From positions 1 through 28,617 of IMG/VR virus record IMGVR_UViG_3300047557_000555: a stretch of DNA of 28,617 bases; one strand, 5' to 3'. Position numbers and translations under genes: made by a program. Positions 7,234-14,689 of the stretch are shown here, in pieces. Within the stretch, counting starts at the first letter, position 1. Each line of letters starts with the position of its first letter. Under the pieces are notes generated by a model. It worked only from the letters and a program-made list of their open reading frames with translations. It did no database searches and had not been told where the DNA came from. This DNA is from a virus.

Positions 7234-8690
7234 TATTGGATCTCACGAGTTCCATCAGAGTATTCAATGACTTTCCTGCCTTTGTCTGGACCTGACTGCA
7301 CTGTTCCTGTACGTACAATGGTTCTAGTAGAAGTTGCACGTGCAGCAGCTACACCTGAAGGCTTAGATGCCTGTGGTGCAGCAGCAGGTGTTGATTCAGG
7401 TATGTTGCCAGCTTCTTTACCTAGCCTTTGCACAGTTACCTTACCGTCTTTAGATATATCAATACCCATGCCAGAAGCTGCCACAATCATTGCAGGAGGC
7501 ACTTTACCTGCCTGCTGGACTACAGTATTCACATAGCTATTTGCAAGCTTCCTACGCTCCTCATAGATAGCTTCCCATGCCTTTGGATCAGTGCCTGTAT
7601 AAGTCAACGTGCGATCACCTGTAATTGGGTTTACACTGGGTACAAAACCTGATCCACCAATACGTGTCTGTGCAGCTTCAGTGGCTGTACTAAATATGCC
7701 ACGGAAGTCTGATCTAAAGGTTGCTAGATTTTTGAAGGGGTCTTCTGCAGCAGGTGCGTCAGAAACACGTGGAATACGTTTAAATATTTCGTTTGCTTCT
7801 TTATCCAAACCATCGGCTCGTTTAAACAAAGCATTACCTTTTTGAATGTCATCTTTATTGCCAGAAGAAAGTAATGTATTTGCTTCTCTTCGTAGTAAAG
7901 TCCCTTCATGAATAAGTGCATTAACTTGATCCCTTGGGTCAGCTTTAGGTGGTTCTTTAGCTGGCTTTCCTACTTGTTCCTGCTTAACAAAAATTTCAAG
8001 TTCTTTGTCTATTGCCTCTGCTGCAACAGTGTCACCTTGACTTTTTGCTGTTGCACCTGCAAGTCTTAGTTCAGCAATCTTTCTAGCATAAGGATCGCCG
8101 GTGAATTCTTTAGGAGAAGCTGTTGCAGTTAAATCTACTATAGCTTTAATAGTAGGCATATCCCCAAGCTTAGTCTTGTAGATATCCTCCATGCTTACAC
8201 CTGTCTGTGCAGAGGCAGACTTAAGACCCTGTTCAAATGCACGAGTACGTAATCCAAATGCACCACGCATTTGATCTTCACTAGGCGCAGATACAGCCCC
8301 AGGTTTTAACTCAGTAGTCTGCTCACGGAACTTAGCAAGTGTGGGTACTTCTTGATCTTCACCCACTTGAATAAGCTTCTTAGCCTGTTCAGAGGTAAGT
8401 TTAGTTTTAATACTGGAAAGACTTTCTACAATCTCTTTAGCATTACCACTGGCAATGGCAGCTACAATCTGCTGCTCAGTAAGTAAACCCTGCCCTAATG
8501 AACTCAGTTGCCTAGCGTAAGTATCTACTTCCTCTTTACGTTTCTCTGCACGTAAAGTAGCTTTCTCCCTCTCTTTAAGCAAAGAGTTCCAACGCATAGT
8601 AGCTTCATCACGAAGCTCCTTATCACGTTCTTCAATATCTTTAGTGGCTTGTGTAGCGAAGCCAGTTACAAAGGAAGCTAAGAAGGACAT
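7233..8690 (-). CDS. Internal virion protein candidate, coiled-coil, 485 aa
   Basis: The first 17 residues (MSFLASFVTGFATQATK) form a short amphipathic or membrane-active stretch, followed by a highly charged coiled coil (IEERDKELRDEATMRW through about residue 55). Residues 60-300 are helical and rich in K, E, A and Q. The C-terminal third has proline/alanine linkers (ESTPAAAPQASKPSG) and ends in a short beta-like tail GRKVIEYSDGTREIQ. Size, order and composition suit the middle-sized internal core protein of a podovirus (the role of T7 gp15), but I see no sequence identity that proves it. Two bases separate it from the upstream gene and its stop overlaps the next start, so it is made together with the 1127-aa protein. 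Confidence 0.55.
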   Translation of the reverse strand: MSFLASFVTGFATQATKDIEERDKELRDEATMRWNSLLKEREKATLRAEKRKEEVDTYARQLSSLGQGLLTEQQIVAAIASGNAKEIVESLSSIKTKLTSEQAKKLIQVGEDQEVPTLAKFREQTTELKPGAVSAPSEDQMRGAFGLRTRAFEQGLKSASAQTGVSMEDIYKTKLGDMPTIKAIVDLTATASPKEFTGDPYARKIAELRLAGATAKSQGDTVAAEAIDKELEIFVKQEQVGKPAKEPPKADPRDQVNALIHEGTLLRREANTLLSSGNKDDIQKGNALFKRADGLDKEANEIFKRIPRVSDAPAAEDPFKNLATFRSDFRGIFSTATEAAQTRIGGSGFVPSVNPITGDRTLTYTGTDPKAWEAIYEERRKLANSYVNTVVQQAGKVPPAMIVAASGMGIDISKDGKVTVQRLGKEAGNIPESTPAAAPQASKPSGVAAARATSTRTIVRTGTVQSGPDKGRKVIEYSDGTREIQ

Positions 8691-8692
8691 AC

Positions 8693-9226
8693 TTACCTCA
8701 CAGGTGCTTGTGGTGCATTTACCGGGGCCATTAAGCCACGATATTCAGGGGGCATTTCTTGACCTACATCAGTGGGCATAGGTGTAGCAGGCTCTGGCAT
8801 GGATGTTTGCTGTTCCTCCATAGCCTGTCTTACAATCTGCCTTGCCACGGATCTAGGAATACGCTTACTCTTTTCTTGTTGCTTGTACGACTCCACATAC
8901 TCTGTGTCTGTACTATCAGCTACAAGCATGATGAGTTCCCGTACAACTGGATTGATAAGGACACCCACATCCAATGAATGAATACCATTCATAACAGATG
9001 AAGTAATAAGATGATCAGCTATAGTCTCAATATCAAGCTTATTATCTAATACATCTAGGATATTATCTTCCATCTCAGGATCTAATAGCTTGTCTGTGTA
9101 GTAGGCAATAGTATCCTCTACAGTAGCAAGCATAGGGGGATTCTCCCAAGGTACATTACGTGGAGCACCTGTCAATGACATGCCTGGAATAGGACCAGAC
9201 ATAAACATTTGGTCATCTTTATTCAT
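8693..9226 (-). CDS. Late structural-cluster protein, 177 aa
   Basis: Not recognised by domain. The N-terminus is proline/glycine-rich (MSGPIPGMSLTGAP). The centre is helical and acidic (DNILDVLDNKLDIETIADHL, then VGVLINPVVRELIMLVADS). A basic helix follows (RIPRSVARQIVRQAMEEQQ), and then a proline/methionine-rich tail. Such tails are common in small virion or core-assembly proteins. It overlaps the 67-aa gene upstream by eight bases and is followed after two bases by the 485-aa protein. It is therefore probably a partner of the internal virion proteins; T7 gp14 has a similar size and position, but that comparison is positional only. Confidence 0.55.
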   Translation of the reverse strand: MNKDDQMFMSGPIPGMSLTGAPRNVPWENPPMLATVEDTIAYYTDKLLDPEMEDNILDVLDNKLDIETIADHLITSSVMNGIHSLDVGVLINPVVRELIMLVADSTDTEYVESYKQQEKSKRIPRSVARQIVRQAMEEQQTSMPEPATPMPTDVGQEMPPEYRGLMAPVNAPQAPVR

Positions 9227-9422
9227 CTCGCTTATACTCCATTCTCTTCATACGAATGTCAGCAATAAAGTTAGCAATCAGATTCATGACATCATCTTTC
9301 TTAGCTTCTTCATCTTTAAGCTTGTTTTGCTTAGGTGCTAGTAAGCCTTTACCTTTAGGCTTAGTTGCATTGTTAAGCTTTTCTTCTACAAGCTTATTTA
9401 CTTTTTGAATATATTTATCCAT
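9219..9422 (-). CDS. Small lysine-rich protein, 67 aa
   Basis: A strongly charged, helical small protein starting MDKYIQKVNKLVEEKL, with a lysine/proline/glycine linker (KPKGKGLLAPKQNK) and a C-terminal helix MNLIANFIADIRMKRM. The ATG at 9422 is preceded on the coding strand by GGAGAGGATTAATCA, giving AGAGGA about seven bases upstream. It lies three bases after the stop of the 1184-aa protein and overlaps the next gene by eight bases. No function can be assigned. A small scaffold, linker or DNA-binding protein of the internal-virion cluster would fit its charge and place. Confidence 0.6.
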   Translation of the reverse strand: MDKYIQKVNKLVEEKLNNATKPKGKGLLAPKQNKLKDEEAKKDDVMNLIANFIADIRMKRMEYKRDE

Positions 9423-9425
9423 TGA

Positions 9426-12400
9426 TTAATCCTCTCCAGGAATACCAAACAATGCATCTAAACTTTCATCTGTTATGTCGTCCATATTTTCAGGTAGCTT
9501 AGACCAATCCATTTTTTCAAGGGCTGTAGTCCAATCCACCTTAGTCCAATCATAGTCTTTTGCAGAATCTCCAAATATACCTTTAAAGAATCCAGTTGCT
9601 GCAGAAGCTAGTTCTGTACCTAAAGCAGTTTTACCTAGTAGCGTAGCACCCAAGCTACCTAATGCACTTACAGCATTGGCAGTACGCTGTGCTTGTGCAG
9701 CTTTAATCGTGGCATTCTCTTGTATCTTGGCAATAGCCAATCTATTCTCACGATCTTGATCATTCTCACCTGCTTGATAGGCATACTGCATACTATCTCT
9801 ATAACCCTGCCACATGTTGTTATACTGGGTTGTAGTTACAGATAAAGCAGCTTGGGCATTAACTTCATTAGCACGATTGGTAGCTGCTGTATCAGCAGTA
9901 GCAATATTCCTTCTCCACTCTGCATTAGATTGATCAATGACTAATTTCTGCTGAGCATTAAACTGTTCACGATTAGCTGTTAGCTGAGCATTGAATTGAG
10001 CTACACTATTTTCTTGTCCAGTATTAAACTGTGCCATGGCATTTGTCTGTGCTGCATTGAACTGACTAACCTGTGTCTTAAGTGAAGCAAAGAATTGATC
10101 AGTCTGCATTTGAGATGTAGCATTAAACTGCTTAGCTGCATTATCAGCAGCAGCATCATTAAAGATACTTTGTGTAATAGCCTGAGCTTTAAACATCTCA
10201 GCTTGCTGCTGATTATTGAGGTTAGTAAGATCCATTTGCAAGAAGGCTCTAGCATTCTCCACAGCAGCTTGTTGCCTGTTGTTGAGATTAGCCATGTCCA
10301 TTGATGCATAGGTAGCTGCATTTTGTAATACAGCAGCTTGCTCAGCATTTAAGTTAGCTAAGCCAATAGTCTTCATTAATTCTGAATTATGAAGTGCAGC
10401 AGTCTGCTGTGCAGTAAATGTAATATTGTTAGCTTCTGCATAACGTGAAGCATTAATAACTGCAGTCTGTTGCTTATTGTCTAAATTCTTTAGTTCAAGT
10501 GCAGCTTGCAACTGAGCATTAGCCACAGCAGCTTGTTGCTTTGTACTTAAGTTTGCTAGATCTGTCTGTAAGTTTTGAGCACTAGATTGTAAAGAAGCCT
10601 GTTGTTGATTATTTAAATTGATGTTTAGTACATCAGACTCTTTTGCTGCATTCATAAGTGCAGCTTGCATTTGATTGCTTAGGTTCTGACCTTGGAATGC
10701 AGCACGAATCTGAGCATTAGCAAGCATAGTCTGTTGCATGTTGCTGAGATTCTGAGACTGTAAGCTAAAGGCATTGGCAGAGTTTTGAAGTGCTACTTGC
10801 TGTTCTGCATTAAACTTAGCTAACTCTACACCCTGCTGTGCTGCTGCATTAGCAAGAGCTACCTGCTGTCTATTGTTCAGATTCTGCAAGTTCATTGTTG
10901 CAAAAGTCTGAGCATCCTGTGCTGCAATAGGCAATGCAGATTCCATAGCAGCCTGGAAGATAGCTGCACCTGCCATGGAACTATTACCTAAACCTCTAGA
11001 TGCCATAGCTGCATTAGCTGCACGAATAGCACCAGCAGCCCATGCAGGAGTCTTACCATCATCAAAAGACTTCATTAACTCAGTAAGCTGCCCTTGCACT
11101 GTAGCTTTTGCAGGTACATCACCTTCAATGAAAGCAGCTAGTGTCCCTGCATCAACAGTAAACTTGTCTAACTTGGCAGCTACAGCTTTAGCATCAGTAG
11201 ATAAACCATCAGCAGTGATAGCATCTGCCTGTGCCATATCCTTTTCTTTGATAGTAACAGGTGTTACCTTCTCACGCTCGGTAATCTCACGTGTCATTGC
11301 AGCTACTTCAGCAGGCTTATTGGCTTCTGCAGCAGTAATAACAGGAGCAGAAGTCTGTGTCTGTGCATCGATAAGCTCTGTTTGATCTACCTTACGTGTA
11401 GCATCAGTAGCAAGTAACTGTTTATTCTTCTCATCAAATGTAGCTTCTTTAGCCAGTGCTCCAGTAGATAAAGTACCTTGCTCAGCAGTGACTTTTGCCT
11501 TATCGGATACAGTGCCAGTTTTTCCTGTCACTGTTGAAAGTGCTTTAGTTATGTCTGTTTCAGTTGAGGTAGCTTCATATGTCTGTGCAGTAAGTTTAGT
11601 TGGCTCTGCTACAGTCTGAGTAGTACCCACTGTTTTAGCTGTAGCACCTGTAACTGCACCTGCACCACCTGCACCACTAATAATCTGATTAGTGGATTCC
11701 TGTATTTTAACTGGGCTTACTTTAGGTACAGTAGTAATAACAGGCTGTCCAGTTGTAGGATCAGTCTTTACTGTGGGGTCAGATACCGTGTATCCTAGTC
11801 CTGCCATTTGATCGATGGTAGCTTGATCTACCCCTGCATTTCTTAGAATGTCAGGTGTAATATTGTTTGTATTGTAAAATGCTACTTTCTCTGAGGCATT
11901 TAAACTATCCCAGTTACTGGGTAGTGTAATATTTGTACCTGCTAGCTTTTTACCTGCATTAGTAGCTGCTCCCTGCTTAGCTGTAGTAGATCCTGTGTAG
12001 CCATTAGACTGCATTTGAGTAATCGTAGCATCATCAACACCAACAGCTTTTAATTTATCTGGGGTTATATTATTGGCATTATAAAAATCAATTTTAGCTT
12101 TACCGTCTAATGAATCCCAGTTACTGGGTAATATAACACCTGCGATAGTTTTACCTGCATTAGTAGCTGCGCCTTGTCTAGCAGTGTTTTGATTAACTGC
12201 AGTTGTAGCTGCAGTATTATTAGTAGCTGCAGTTGTAGCTGCAGTATTATTAGTAGCTGCAGTTGTAGCTGCAGTATTATTAGTAGCTGCAGTTGTAGCT
12301 GCAGTATTATTAGTAGCTGCAGTATTATTAGTAGCTGCAGTATTATTAGTAGCTGCAGTATTATTAGTAGCTGCAGTTGTAGCTGCAGTATTATTAGTAG

Positions 12401-12980
12401 CTGCAGTTGTAGCTGCAGTATTATTAGCGGTAGAGGCAGTGTTATTAACAGTAGAATTACCTGCAGCTACATTAGTAGATGCATTAGTGGCAGCAGTAGG
12501 GTTAGCAACCGAATAACCCATATTCCGTGTCATGTTATCAATCGTAGCTTGATCTACACCAGCAGCAGCAAGCATAGCTGGTGTAATACCTTTCTGATTA
12601 TAAAACTCTACTTTCTTAGTGCCATCTAATGAGTCCCAGTTAGATGGTAAAGTGATACCTGCTATAGTCTTACCTGCATTAGTAGCAGCACCTTGTTGTG
12701 CAGTAGTATTGGTAGCACTTTGTTGTGTGGTACTAGCTTCTACAGAAGTGGGATCATCTTCAATACGCTTGTCACCTACACCACCAGCAAAGTACTTCTT
12801 ACGTTTAGTCTTCTTAGCCAGACCACCACGTGCCATATATTTATCCGCAACTAATCCATACCTTTGTGCCATTGAAGGATCAGATTTAAGAAACTCATCG
12901 AACATAGACATAGGACCATCGTAGCCCAATCTACGTGCTACAATCTCTTTTTGCTTTGTAGTAAATTCTTTGCTTGGCAT
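9426..12980 (-). CDS. Giant repeat-rich virion protein, 1184 aa
   Basis: A modular protein. The N-terminus (about 1-70) carries a basic, glycine-rich YMARGGLAKKTKRKKYFAGG stretch, a motif recurrent in marine phage structural proteins. Residues about 95-400 hold three copies of a 64-66 aa module (NAGKT-IAG-LPSNWDSL-FYN-ITP-GVD-ATI-M-GY), the first and second separated by an asparagine/threonine/alanine linker of NNTAATTAAT and NNTAAT units. A threonine/alanine/valine-rich region follows. Residues 696-937 are eleven uninterrupted 22-residue repeats (consensus NLNNxQQAALxNA), and 951-1027 are seven 11-residue repeats starting QFNA. The C-terminus (about 1110-1184) has a glycine/alanine hydrophobic segment and a W/D-rich end (DYDWTKVDWTTALEKMDWSK). 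The helical rod and hydrophobic tail suggest a long fibre-like or ejection-channel component; its place beside the internal proteins favours the latter. AGGA about eight bases upstream supports the ATG. Confidence 0.65.
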   Translation of the reverse strand: MPSKEFTTKQKEIVARRLGYDGPMSMFDEFLKSDPSMAQRYGLVADKYMARGGLAKKTKRKKYFAGGVGDKRIEDDPTSVEASTTQQSATNTTAQQGAATNAGKTIAGITLPSNWDSLDGTKKVEFYNQKGITPAMLAAAGVDQATIDNMTRNMGYSVANPTAATNASTNVAAGNSTVNNTASTANNTAATTAATNNTAATTAATNNTAATNNTAATNNTAATNNTAATTAATNNTAATTAATNNTAATTAATNNTAATTAVNQNTARQGAATNAGKTIAGVILPSNWDSLDGKAKIDFYNANNITPDKLKAVGVDDATITQMQSNGYTGSTTAKQGAATNAGKKLAGTNITLPSNWDSLNASEKVAFYNTNNITPDILRNAGVDQATIDQMAGLGYTVSDPTVKTDPTTGQPVITTVPKVSPVKIQESTNQIISGAGGAGAVTGATAKTVGTTQTVAEPTKLTAQTYEATSTETDITKALSTVTGKTGTVSDKAKVTAEQGTLSTGALAKEATFDEKNKQLLATDATRKVDQTELIDAQTQTSAPVITAAEANKPAEVAAMTREITEREKVTPVTIKEKDMAQADAITADGLSTDAKAVAAKLDKFTVDAGTLAAFIEGDVPAKATVQGQLTELMKSFDDGKTPAWAAGAIRAANAAMASRGLGNSSMAGAAIFQAAMESALPIAAQDAQTFATMNLQNLNNRQQVALANAAAQQGVELAKFNAEQQVALQNSANAFSLQSQNLSNMQQTMLANAQIRAAFQGQNLSNQMQAALMNAAKESDVLNINLNNQQQASLQSSAQNLQTDLANLSTKQQAAVANAQLQAALELKNLDNKQQTAVINASRYAEANNITFTAQQTAALHNSELMKTIGLANLNAEQAAVLQNAATYASMDMANLNNRQQAAVENARAFLQMDLTNLNNQQQAEMFKAQAITQSIFNDAAADNAAKQFNATSQMQTDQFFASLKTQVSQFNAAQTNAMAQFNTGQENSVAQFNAQLTANREQFNAQQKLVIDQSNAEWRRNIATADTAATNRANEVNAQAALSVTTTQYNNMWQGYRDSMQYAYQAGENDQDRENRLAIAKIQENATIKAAQAQRTANAVSALGSLGATLLGKTALGTELASAATGFFKGIFGDSAKDYDWTKVDWTTALEKMDWSKLPENMDDITDESLDALFGIPGED
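9900..10130 (-). repeat. Seven 11-residue (hendecad) repeats coded in the 1184-aa protein
   Basis: Seven consecutive 33-base units code QFNATSQMQTD, QFFASLKTQVS, QFNAAQTNAMA, QFNTGQENSVA, QFNAQLTANRE, QFNAQQKLVID and QSNAEWRRNIA (residues 951-1027). There are no insertions. The DNA has diverged, so this is an old, protein-level repeat. An 11-residue period fits a hendecad coiled coil. Confidence 0.85.
10170..10895 (-). repeat. Eleven gap-free 22-residue repeats coded in the 1184-aa protein
   Basis: Eleven 66-base units code residues 696-937. Examples are MNLQNLNNRQQVALANAA, LELKNLDNKQQTAVINAS and MDLTNLNNQQQAEMFKAQ (first 18 of 22 residues each). Position 5-8 is NLNN or similar, 10-11 is QQ, 13-14 is AL or AV and 16 is N. 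All eleven are exactly 22 residues, twice the 11-residue period of the array that follows. Confidence 0.88.
11781..12698 (-). repeat. Three copies of a 64-66 aa module in the 1184-aa protein
   Basis: Copies lie at 12507-12698, 11988-12179 and 11781-11978. Shared positions are QGAATNAGK, LPSNWDSL, FYN, ITPxxL, GVDxATIxxM and GY. Copies 2 and 3 are adjacent, while copies 1 and 2 are separated by the asparagine/threonine/alanine linker. I do not recognise the module; it reads as a small helical domain and is duplicated within one gene. Confidence 0.88.
12193..12426 (-). repeat. In-frame tandem repeat of 30-bp and 18-bp units
   Basis: On the + strand the units are GTAGCTGCAGTATTATTA (18 bp) and the same preceded by GTAGCTGCAGTT (30 bp). 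The order is four 30s, three 18s and two 30s, 234 bp in all, nearly identical in sequence. On the coding strand they give NNTAAT and NNTAATTAAT. All unit lengths are multiples of three, so copy-number change lengthens or shortens the linker without a frameshift. Confidence 0.93.
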
Positions 12981-12984
12981 ATCT

Positions 12985-13458
12985 TTATCCTAACATAACG
13001 GCTTCTGCATTTCTTCGTATGGTTAAGCCTCTTAGTACCCTACCTGCAGCTTTATTCCACTTCCTGCATTCTTCTTGTGCACCTGCCCAATCTTTGGCAT
13101 CAATGCGCTTTTTAAATGTGGATATCCGATAGTTACCTAACCCACAATTATACACCCAAGATAATATAGCTGCAATACGCTTTGGACTTTCTTGTGCAAC
13201 CCCAGGTGATAATTTTAATAACCCATTAAGAAAGTACAGTAGGTGTTCATCTAAAGCATGTTCACACTGTTCCATAGTCCACACAGTATCTTCGGTAATA
13301 TCTGGACCTGTAGAACCGTAGCCTATAGTCCAAGGCTTGCCACCTGTTCCTGGATCTGGATAAGCTTTTACTAACTTGTTTGGTAGTATTGTTGCACAAC
13401 CTTCAAAGGGCTTTATCAGTGTTTCTTTTGATATTTTAATAGCTTCTTTAACACTCAC
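12985..13458 (-). CDS. Phage lysozyme (endolysin), GH24 family
   Basis: Muramidase that cuts the glycan strands of peptidoglycan at the end of infection. In 157 residues the family pattern is clear: FEG (catalytic E19), AYPDPGTGGKPWTIGYGST with D35 and T44 in the positions of the E-D-T catalytic set, the NCGLGNYRISTF block near 115 and RRNAEAVM at the C-terminus. The loop between E19 and D35 is about seven residues longer than the usual nine-residue spacing. No signal peptide or N-terminal anchor is seen, so export should depend on the holin-like proteins upstream. The start overlaps the stop of the cyclase gene (ATGA), so the two are translationally coupled. Its 3' end carries the ribosome site of the following 1184-aa gene. 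Confidence 0.95.
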   Translation of the reverse strand: MSVKEAIKISKETLIKPFEGCATILPNKLVKAYPDPGTGGKPWTIGYGSTGPDITEDTVWTMEQCEHALDEHLLYFLNGLLKLSPGVAQESPKRIAAILSWVYNCGLGNYRISTFKKRIDAKDWAGAQEECRKWNKAAGRVLRGLTIRRNAEAVMLG

Positions 13459-14687
13459 TGCCTCATCCTGTTTTCATCTAAAAACTTTATCTCATCTACT
13501 AAGGCATCTGCATCTGTCTTAAAGTTATTAAAATCACTCTTGCTTAAAGTCTTATTAAGTGCATCTAATAACTCTTGTGCTTCTTTACTGTGCTGAGCAC
13601 GTGCTGCATACAACCATCTAAATGCATTCTTGTTATCTTTAATCTTTGTATAGTACATACCTAGGTTTAACATAGCTTGTACTTTACGTTTCATTGCATA
13701 TTCTTTTAAATCATTAATAGCTTCTTCTATTTCTTTATCACTACTATTGGGGCTACTAAAAATCATCATAGCTAAACGGTAATTAGCTTCTTCATTTACA
13801 CTAGCAGCACCACGTAGAAACTGTAAAGCTAAACTAGGACTATCTTTTTCTATAAGGTCTGCTATCTGCATAGCAGTTTCACTATCTACTTTAGTGCAGT
13901 ACTCTTTAAATACAGCAAATACATAAGGCTTAAGATCATTAGGAACAATGTTTTTCTGTAACATATTAACTAATTCACTTATAGCTTTACTATCTTGTTT
14001 GCTGATTCTCCACATTAATACACGAGTAGCAGGACCATATTTATTATCGTGCTTTAGATTAATAGCATCTTGAATACTATGATTACGTGCAGCTTGATCA
14101 TTGATAACTGCAGCTATTAACTCTTTATGACTTTTATTATTTGTTTGTTTTACTGGCTTAGAACCTTTATTTAAATACGGGTTAGGTTCACATCCATCGA
14201 TTATAACGCTATATATTTCTATAGGGTTTACATTTTTAAATTCTTGTACACCCCTACTTATAATTTTATAATCATTTAGTTTACCTGATACTAACTTATA
14301 CACAGTGTCTGTCATAGTGACACCACCGTAGTCAGCTAGGGATTCCGTTCTTGCTGCAAGATTAACTGCTTCACCCATAAGATCAGTGCCATATACCCAC
14401 ACTTCTCCCATATGAATACCAACTCTCCACCGTAAACCACTGTTTAATTTACGTAAAGCTGCTTGCATTTCAACACCAAAGTTAACTGCATCAACAGCAC
14501 TTGTAAATTCTACTAGTACGGAATCTCCACCAGTATTAAACAACCTACCACGCTTTAAAGTAATTAACGGATCTATAACACTTCTACATGCATCTAACAT
14601 CTTTAATGTTAGAAATTCATTCTCTTGCATCTTTGCACTGTAGCCAATGACATCAGAGCATACAATCGTAGCAAGTTTAGTTTGCAT
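13455..14687 (-). CDS. Class III nucleotidyl (adenylate/guanylate) cyclase fused to Sel1/TPR-like helices
   Basis: Predicted to make a cyclic nucleotide from ATP or GTP. The cyclase homology domain covers residues about 5-165: metal aspartates D12 (VCSDVIGYS) and D55 (NTGGDSVLVEF), the RVGIHMGEV strand, and GEAVNLAARTES with N109 and transition-state R113. The purine-recognition aspartate position is D102; the partner position, lysine in many adenylate cyclases, is N51. The wording (GGDSVLVEF, VNLAARTES, FKNVNPIEIYSV) matches the soluble cyclases with C-terminal repeats common in alphaproteobacteria. Residues about 190-410 are helical, with Sel1/TPR-like units at 301-330 and 335-365 (MLNLGMYYTK, FRWLYAARA). 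No membrane anchor. It starts two bases after the holin-like gene and overlaps lysozyme by four, so it is expressed late with the lysis genes. All catalytic residues are present, so it is probably active. Confidence 0.9.
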   Translation of the reverse strand: MQTKLATIVCSDVIGYSAKMQENEFLTLKMLDACRSVIDPLITLKRGRLFNTGGDSVLVEFTSAVDAVNFGVEMQAALRKLNSGLRWRVGIHMGEVWVYGTDLMGEAVNLAARTESLADYGGVTMTDTVYKLVSGKLNDYKIISRGVQEFKNVNPIEIYSVIIDGCEPNPYLNKGSKPVKQTNNKSHKELIAAVINDQAARNHSIQDAINLKHDNKYGPATRVLMWRISKQDSKAISELVNMLQKNIVPNDLKPYVFAVFKEYCTKVDSETAMQIADLIEKDSPSLALQFLRGAASVNEEANYRLAMMIFSSPNSSDKEIEEAINDLKEYAMKRKVQAMLNLGMYYTKIKDNKNAFRWLYAARAQHSKEAQELLDALNKTLSKSDFNNFKTDADALVDEIKFLDENRMRQ

Positions 14688-14689
14688 AA

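Noticed and set aside
9150-9180. TTGACA on the - strand near 9171-9176 as an internal late promoter
   Set aside because: The hexamer 16 bases downstream is TACCTT, a poor -10, and the position is inside a coding region without a following gene start.
12193-12426. Regular repeats resembling a CRISPR array
   Set aside because: Units of 18 and 30 bp are directly abutting with no unique spacers and keep the reading frame of a large gene; this is a coding tandem repeat.
12174-12629. A 151-aa + strand frame rich in serine, cysteine and isoleucine
   Set aside because: It is the antisense reading of the tandem repeat in the 1184-aa gene, with no ribosome site and extreme low complexity.
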